Part shown: piece by piece, positions 57,640 through 64,000 of the stretch
How the letters are laid out: each line of letters begins with the position of its first letter
Position numbering within the stretch: the first letter of the stretch is position 1
Origin: Nemophila menziesii
Lineage: Eukaryota > Streptophyta > Magnoliopsida > Boraginales > Hydrophyllaceae
DNA: 64,000 bases
NCBI GenBank assembly: GCA_029959085.1
Contig: JARWIR010000005.1
Location: 9,054,501-9,118,500, forward strand
Direction of reading: 5' to 3'
Notes under the pieces: generated by a model
The model's database searches: none
What the model was told of the DNA's origin: nothing
What the model saw: only the letters and a program-made list of their open reading frames with translations
Program-made: the position numbers and the translations under genes

Positions 57640-59760
57640 ATAGGTTGTTTTGGTATCTCGTTTTCATTCATGCTCCTAATAGTTTTGAGGAGAAGCTTTA
57701 ACTTTGGGAAGAAATCTCATCACTTTAATCGACCGTGGGTGAATTCTGGAGATTTTAATGACTACTCAAAATCATTCAAAAAATAAGGGATTGGTGAAGC
57801 GAATGATATTCACATGGATAATTTCAATGAGTTCATCATTTCTAATAACCTGTTTGATCTACCGCCAAAATAGTGCTTCTTCACTTGGTCTACTCGTAGA
57901 GAGAAGGAACAACATGTTAAAGCTAGACTCGACTGGGTGCTTGGAGACCAAAGATAAATATGACTTTTTCCTAATCCTACCCAGACAATCCCTCCAGCTA
58001 TTGGATCTAACCACTCCCCGATTATTGTTGATTGTTATCCCACTTTTGGCAAGACTCAGAAAAGATTCAAGATGGATCATTTCTCGCTCAATGAGGTCAC
58101 ATGTGAGGGATTGGTCCTTCATTCTTGGGAGACTTTATTAAGGTATTGTTAGATTTGGGAAAAGAGATAAAAACATAAAGTATTACAAGAGTTCTTTACT
58201 AACAGAGACAAAAAATATTCAAGAATTATTCTCCACTCATCAAAGGTCTCCAAAGTCGTCTTATAATTCTCCAAAACCAAGAGTGATCTATAGAATTGCT
58301 TGCTGAAATTAAAGTTATTACTATTATCCTCGATAACATTCGGAGCCAAGAAGAAGCGTTCTAGAAAGCTCGGTCTAGGAAGAACTAGATTGAAATTGTA
58401 GATAGAAATATTGATTTCTTGCAAGCCTCAATGTCAATGAAAATAAATAAAAATATAATTACTAGAATTCAAGATGATACTGGGGCATATATCAAAGACC
58501 AAGACACGCTTAAAGGTCTTTTCATCTAATTTTATAACAAGATTTATCAAGGAGACCACCATAATCGTTGATTAAAGTCACACATTCCATGAATTTGGAG
58601 TTAACAAGACCACCATCAATGGAAGAAGTGAAATCCACAATTTTTTTTACTATGAGGCAAGAAATCATCTAGGACAGATTGGATTCTGGGGATTTTTGTA
58701 CCAAAAATTTGACACACCGTCAAATTTGATGTTTTTGACATGATATGTAGTTTTTTAATAGCAAACTGGATCTTTACTCTTTAGATAAGATGAATATCAC
58801 CCTAGTCCCTATAGGTGAGTTCCAGGAAAATGTGGGAGAGTATAGACTCATTTCTTGTGTTAACTTTGACTATGTATCTCATCAATTATGACAGGAAAAA
58901 TTAAGAGACTTCTGGGTAAAATCATCTCTTTGACACAATAAGCTTTCATTAAAGAAAGGGTTGTCTAGGATAACAACATACTTGCTCATGAGGTAGCTTT
59001 CTTCTTTAAAAATAACTGCGACTCTAATAAAATTGTCGCTATCAAATTGGATATGGAAAAAACTTATGAGAATGTGAGATGGGATTTTTTGGAAATGGAT
59101 CTATGAACATTAGGATTTGAGGATTTGTGGGTTGGATGGATCATGAAATGTGTCACAACGGTTCGTTACCAACTCTTCTTAAATGGAGAGCCTCTGAGCT
59201 TAATAACTCCCTTTAACGACATAAGCCAGAGGGACTTGATCTCCCCCTTTCTGTTCTGCCTCATCGCGAAAGCCCTAGTTGGTTTAATAACTTTGAAATA
59301 ATATAATGGAACATTATAGGAATTAAACTGGCTACTACTCGTGCTCACCTACTTTTTGCAGAGGATTCACTTTCTGGTATCAAATAGAGATAAGATACTG
59401 GCGCGTTTAGGAGAATCCTCTAAAAAAATTGTGAGATATCTGGACAAAGACCGAATCTCGGTAAATCTAGTTTTGCTTTAGTAGAAGAACTCCAGTGGAC
59501 ACTAAGGAGTGGGTGTCCTCTTATCTTGGAAGCAGTAGATCAGACTTTATTACCTAAGGATTCCTATGAAGCTTGAGAAGCATAAAGAAAACACTTCATT
59601 GGATCAAAGACATACTTACAAAGATGACGACTGGATGGAAGTAAAAACTTCACTCAAACGGAAGAAAAGAAGTTCTAATTACATCTTTCCTCCAATCACT
59701 TCCAAATTATGCAATTTCAGTCCTTAAATTTCCTAAAGAAAGTCGTAAAGGGCATTTGAT
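57640..59760 (+). mobile_element. Second L1-type LINE (LINE-F), heavily decayed endonuclease and RT
   Basis: Distinct from LINE-E. Plus-strand pieces: NSGDFNDYSKSF (endonuclease DFN motif, about 57735), FTWSTRREKEQHVKARLDWVLG (about 57880), SNHSPIIVDC (about 58005), RT: KIKRLLGKIISLTQ, then AFIKERVV and DNNILAHEVAF (about 58900-59005), IKLDMEKTYENVRWDFLE (about 59045), CLIAKALVGL (about 59255), then YLGIPMKLEKHKEN (about 59555) and SLPNYAISVLKFPKES (about 59700). Dozens of stops. It ends where a copia gag relic on the other strand begins. Confidence 0.8.
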
Positions 59761-60140
59761 ATTTGAGATAGCGAATTACGTGAATTTTTTTTGTTCAAGC
59801 TTCTTAAGTGTCGTATTTTTGTTGAAGAGCGTCCCAAATCTCCTTTGCATTCTTGTAAGCACTCTAGTAGTAGTATAAGTCGTCGGGTAAACCATTAAGG
59901 ATGAAATTATTACAAAGAAAATCATTTAGAACCCATAATTTTTTTGCTTGAGTTTGAGCTTCACTGAATTTTTTTTGGTAATTCGGGTTTCTCCATAGTA
60001 CAAGTAGATGCGACTCTTTTCATCGTTAAAAATAGCATTCTTTGTTTTCATCTTCTAAAATGAGCCCTTTAGAAGCGGAAAGGCTTGTTCAAATCAACAA
60101 AAACTTGTTTGGTTTCATTTTTCGCAGACATGTTGGATGA
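59755..60140 (-). mobile_element. copia gag relic
   Basis: Minus strand starting MSAKNETKQVFVDLNKPFRF, then FRRxKQRMLF, then FLCNNFILNGLPDDLYYY, YKNAKEIWDALQQKYD and IRYLKYQMP. This parallels copia-2 gag ([31 protein letters not shown]), so it is a related copia gag of about 120 codons with several stops and a frameshift. No LTRs nearby. Confidence 0.75.
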
Positions 60141-60207
60141 ACGTCTTAAAATTATTACTGCAAAAAAAGAAATATTAGAATAAATTTACCGATGATTCTT
60201 GGGTTGA

Positions 60208-60568
60208 GTTATGGACTAGGTCGCTTTTTTTATATATATGGGTGTCCGGGCCAGTTTTCGCGCACCACGACTATTCTCATAGGAAATATACACGCCTCCT
60301 CATGCATATTCCCAGTTAATCAGAACTAGGTTACCCATGTTCAGGGAGGGGATTCGAACCCTATAACTTTTGCTTTACCCCCTTTAAGGGCTGAAGAAAT
60401 ATCAAGACCCTGGTCAGTTGAGCTACCTCAACTGGTAAGAAATTTTTTTGTTACATAGGAGAGCCACTTTGAACTCGGAGTCATTGACTCATTTCGAGCC
60501 TGCACCACTAGATTGGATGATCAAGGTCGTGGCCAGTGAGCTAATCTCAACTGGTTACGGACTAGGTC
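60208..60568 (-). mobile_element. Dimeric SINE-like element with target duplication
   Basis: The direct repeat TTATGGACTAGGTCGCT (about 60208-60224) and TTACGGACTAGGTCGCT (about 60552-60568) flanks the insert. On the minus strand two tRNA-like heads follow each other: TTAGCTCACTGG (about 60530) and TAGCTCAACTGA with a B-box GGTTCGAATCCC (about 60347). The body has ACATGGGTAACCTAG, TGCATGAGGAGGCGTG and GCGAAAACTGGCCCGGACACC, the Au-SINE-like tail. The T-run at 60225 is the A-tail on the minus strand. Confidence 0.65.
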
Positions 60569-61037
60569 GCTCTTATTAAAATGTTTCGCACCTCTACTCA
60601 AAATTGTGCAAACAGTATTATAGTCTCGTCGTACCCAGAATAAAACAACCTGGAATCTTCTATGTCTAAACTTTTTCTGTATTTGTAGAAAGAAGGAAAA
60701 CTAAAAAAACACCCTACAAGCTTGCTTGGAAAATAATATTTTATTTTGTTGTAAATAATTTCAGTTTGACTATAAAAATTATAAAAACTATCGTGTTGAA
60801 AATATGTATTGAATGATAAAGAGTAATATAAAAAAATTATATTAATTATTAGACGGTATATAGATAAAAAAGTAGAAATTTTTATTTTATAAATAAATAG
60901 ATAAGCTTAAATATAAGTTATTGAATTTATATGGATATTTAACAATTAGGTATTTTATCTCACCCTTGGCATATTAACCTAAACCATACCGGCCGTTACC
61001 TTTGCATTTCCTCTCCAAAAATCTTAAACAGGTCAAC
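60569..61037 (+). promoter_or_regulatory. Upstream region of F-box J
   Basis: From about 60750 it matches 40900-41390 upstream of I. It contains CCATACCGGCCGTTACC at about 60985-61001 and AGGTCAACATG at the mini-exon start, both shared with G, H and I. No TATA box could be chosen with confidence. Confidence 0.45.
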
Positions 61038-62678
61038 ATGATCTTCGAGAAGAAGAGAAAGATGGATATATCCGAGGTCTCCTTTTTTCCATTAAACCAA
61101 TTTCAGTTAAAGAAAAAAACTATTTTATTATGAATAATGATATATGTCACCTTTTTTTCATGTCACCCATTTATCACCCTTCTATATATATGTTTTGATT
61201 ACCTTGAATAGAAGATAGAGAAAAATTAAATCGAATAGAGAAATCAATTCATTGGTGCATTTAGGCATACATGTACAAGGTGATAAATGTGTGATACAAA
61301 AAGAGTGACAAATATCATTACTCTTTTATTATACTCATTAGCCATTATTATTTGAATTTAAATTAAAATTTAATCAACGATTTAATTGCAATAAGATTTG
61401 TTAGTTATATTTTAATTTCCGTAATAAATATATAGAATTGAGCAATTATCATATTTGTTCTTCACTGTCACTATAGATTTTTTTGATGATTTTTGTGGTT
61501 TTCTATAATAACAGATGACTAAAGACAATAATAGGAGGAGCATGGAAAGCCAATGGTATCTTCCCTATGATCTCATAACTCATATCCTTATTTTCCTTCC
61601 GGCTGATATACTTTACAATATAATGAGGTTTATTTGTAAAGACTGGTATAACATAATCCAATCCCCTTCTTTTATTTCTTCACACCTCCAAAACTCATCA
61701 ATTGGTCTTTTGATTAACAACAACCGTCTTCCATTGAGGAGTTATATTCTTAAATCAATACCAAACCATGGCTTTGGTGTTGAGTTGAAGGAGCTAAAGT
61801 TTAAGCGTTCTTATTATATTAAAGCAAGTTGTAATGGCTTAGTTTTTGTAATTGGTCCTGAATATCGCAATACTCAGTGCCCATGTTATATTGCAAATCT
61901 TGTAACAAAACAACACTTACCCCTCCCTCTAATTCCCGATAATATTACTTATGGTAGATGGTATCTTGTATATGTTGCTGCTTCTAGGGTATACAAAATT
62001 TTTTACTATGGGGAAAGACAATTATTATTAACGGTAGGTGTTGATAAGGGGTGGAGAAAGGTTAATATTAGTAATTTAACAACTCACCAGTTATCCTCAA
62101 TTTCTATAGGAGGTTACTTGTATTGGGTACAGTCTAGAGAAGAAAAGGTCCCAATTCTTCTTCGTTTTGACATGGAAACTGAAACTTTTAAAACGCAGCT
62201 TCCGCTTCCTCCTCTATTCCATCATAAATATGATAGGGATGGTCAAGTTTTCGCATTGGGGAGCTCTCTTTGCTTGTATAAGCGTGTAGATGATTATTCA
62301 TTTGATTTTTGGTTGCTGAAAGATCCTCAAACTGAACATGGACAATGGGAAAAACTCCCAAATATTAATTTAACGGGTCGCCCTATTAAATGGTGTTATC
62401 CTGATGGCTGGTTACAAAGCGGGGAGCTATTGGTCTTAAATTCTAGTGAAGGGGTCTTAGTTTACAATGTTAAGACCGAAGAATTGCATAGACATGAAGA
62501 GCTTAATAAGGATCCTCAGATCGGCCATGCTCATGTCGAAAGCTTGGTTCCCATGAATAATTTGTCTTTAATGACAACTGGACGTCCAAGTAAGATGAGA
62601 ATATCTAAATCAAAACTCTACTCAAAAGATATCATGAGCGATGAATTTAGGGAAGGGGCTATAAGTCTGTATTGGTAG
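61038..62678 (+). CDS. F-box protein J with FBA domain, two coding exons, intact
   Basis: Predicted SCF substrate receptor of 400 residues. Mini-exon 61038-61076 encodes MIFEKKRKMDISE (donor GAG|GTCTCC), with a KKRK cluster. Intron 61077-61514 (438 bases) contains a MITE absent from the I intron. The main exon is 61515-62678 (387 codons). F-box about 14-58 (YLPYDLITHILIFLPADILY, KDWYNIIQSPSF); FBA about 105-355 (IKASCNGLVFVIGPEYRNT, LTVGVDKGWRKVN, FDMETETFKTQLPLPP, CYPDGWLQSGELLVL, GHAHVESLVPMNN), ending SDEFREGAISLYW. No lesion is seen. The 3' UTR intron starts 19 bases after the stop. The block 60750-64000 duplicates that of I, and J retains the complete tail that I has lost. Confidence 0.9.
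61135..61320. mobile_element. TA-flanked MITE in the intron of F-box J
   Basis: Left end ATGATATATGTCACCTTTTT and the inverted right end (GTGACAAATATCAT) match over about 45 bases with small gaps, including CATTTATCACC on both arms. TA lies on each side (61135-61136, 61319-61320). 182 bases, no coding. Absent from the intron of I, which is about 200 bases shorter. Confidence 0.8.
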
Positions 62679-62697
62679 TGCCGTTGTTATGAACAAG

Positions 62698-62947
62698 GTT
62701 AGTGTTTATTTTGTTTGATATATATTTAATTTTGCATATTTTGTTTGATAAGTTTAATTTTCTTCTGACAAAAATTGTTATGGAAGAGTTTTGCACTATT
62801 TTGATTACACGTTTCTTTTTTTCCAAAGATAAACTTTCCCCAAATATATGTTACTTACATTTGAAAAAATACTATCGAAATAAAAGTTATCATAAAAACA
62901 CACCCTTACTGTTATATTTGTTTTGTTTGATGTTCAAACTGATGCAG
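62698..62947 (+). other. 3' UTR intron of F-box J
   Basis: Donor AACAAG|GTTAGTG, acceptor GATGCAG|GATCAAGG. Same sites as I and, less strictly, G. Confidence 0.6.
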
Positions 62948-64000
62948 GATCAAGGCTAAGTCTATCAAAGATGCATATTTGCCCACAAGCACCTCCTTGC
63001 TCAACGATGAAGTAGAATAGTATATCAATATATTGGCGTTTACTATATCATAAAACGACATATTAATACAAACAGCAAAATTAATTTATGCCTCAAACAA
63101 GATTATTTTATTTTTGTGAATGATTTTATTATGTTTGTTTTATATTTATTGCATGATGATATTCGTATATTTATTTTTTATTATGATTTGCTCTTCCTCT
63201 TCGATTAACCTTTGCCTCTTACGATTTTCTTCTTCTACTTTCTTGTATGTCTTGTTTAATTTTGTTATTACTGTTTCTTTCTGCTTTTAGTAACATATTT
63301 TTGTTATATTGTAAATCATAACGATCAATTTATTATATATTTTTTTTGTATAAGGTGTCTTTGTTTTGTCAGTGGTGCAATTTTTGGATAATTTAGAATC
63401 ATATAGCGCAACTTACTCAAAAAAACAATAACATAATTTTATCAGAAATTTTGAAAAAAATACATGAAAATTAACCTGCCAAAAGATTTCTACACAATCT
63501 AAAGCCAAGAAACACTTCTTGATATTGAAATCTCGAACCTTGTCCAACGAGCCTAGCTAACTCCCTTCTCTTTCCTTGCATCTGTTATATATGGGGAAAA
63601 GCTGGATAAATTGCACAAATATACGACAATAAAAGGACCTATAGATAAATTATTACCTGGAAGCAATAGCTCTTCATGAGATCCCACGCTATGATTGTGA
63701 GGAATGAGGAATCACACATGAGCTGCTACTTTTAGTGCTTAAACGCATTTTCTATGCTTTAATTTATAAGCACGATGTCTAGCTTAAAAACAAAGAATGG
63801 TTTGCTGTTAAAAAAAAATGTTTTGTTGATTTTTGGATTTCTTTTTCCTCAGGTTTCATCCAATGCTTTCATGTAGTTAATTGTTTCTTTCCCTTTCTGT
63901 AAATTCTCCTTTGTTTTTAGTTCTATTTGTCCAGTCTTTTCTTGCTTATTTCTCCTTCGATTTTTTTTTTTTTTTTTTTAATTTTGTTTATATTCGTATC
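62948..64000 (+). other. 3' flank of F-box J
   Basis: Matches 43058-44430 behind I without the 330-base insertion there. An unmatched TCCAACGAGCC to TATATGGGG stretch at about 63542-63596 is private to J. No gene seen; the duplication continues to the window edge. Confidence 0.65.

Noticed and set aside
1..64000. Self-incompatibility (S-locus) F-box array
   Set aside because: Clustered FBA-type F-box genes among transposons recall SLF/SFB clusters, but no S-RNase-like gene is present and the family is common elsewhere in plant genomes. Nothing in the window supports it.

Overview
The window looks like AT-rich nuclear DNA of a flowering plant, most likely a eudicot; I cannot name the species. 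The evidence is a family of F-box genes with the plant F-box-associated (FBA) domain and plant-style GT-AG introns, two complete Ty1/copia retrotransposons, several L1-type LINEs, tRNA-derived SINE-like repeats and several MITEs. No prokaryotic, viral or organellar gene set is visible.

The host content is essentially one F-box gene cluster. I count ten members, called A to J here, plus one extra fragment. A (1-1349, minus, runs off the window), B (12363-14042, minus), G (30387-31850, plus), I (41392-42782, plus, C-terminus frameshifted) and J (61038-62678, plus) have a largely open reading frame. C (17679-19949, plus) and H (35798-37188, plus) are full-length pseudogenes with frameshifts or stops. 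D, E, F and the piece at 9100-9360 are truncated relics. All seven members whose 5' end is visible carry, 216-1044 bases upstream of the previously obvious start, a 12- or 13-codon mini-exon that begins with ATG, is often lysine/arginine rich, and ends at a GAG|GT or AAG|GT donor in the same phase. Members G, I and J also carry a 3' untranslated intron just after the stop codon (decayed in H). The proteins would be substrate receptors of SCF ubiquitin ligases; their targets cannot be read from the sequence.

Layout: 1-1349 F-box A; 1865-2590 an unknown membrane-type ORF; 2604-8577 a LINE split by a young copia element (copia-1); 8590-9360 a relic of a convergent F-box pair; 9380-11890 a LINE; 12363-14042 F-box B; 15117-16490 LINE; 17679-23612 F-box C, D, E, F as two convergent pairs; 23613-26560 a LINE 5' portion; 26560-30386 repeats, a TIR element and a G-rich tract; 30387-37300 F-box G and H with a MULE-like element between them; 37300-41391 mostly empty; 41392-44440 F-box I; 44640-60570 transposon-dominated DNA (LTR relic, copia-2, SINEs, decayed tRNA-Asp copies, two LINEs, a copia gag relic); 60750-64000 F-box J in a block that duplicates the I block.

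The genes do not form a pathway. The cluster shows birth and death of F-box receptors by segmental duplication, with transposons inserting between and into copies. Both copia elements have lost the catalytic core of reverse transcriptase, so their recent insertion must have relied on enzymes from elsewhere or come before the deletions.
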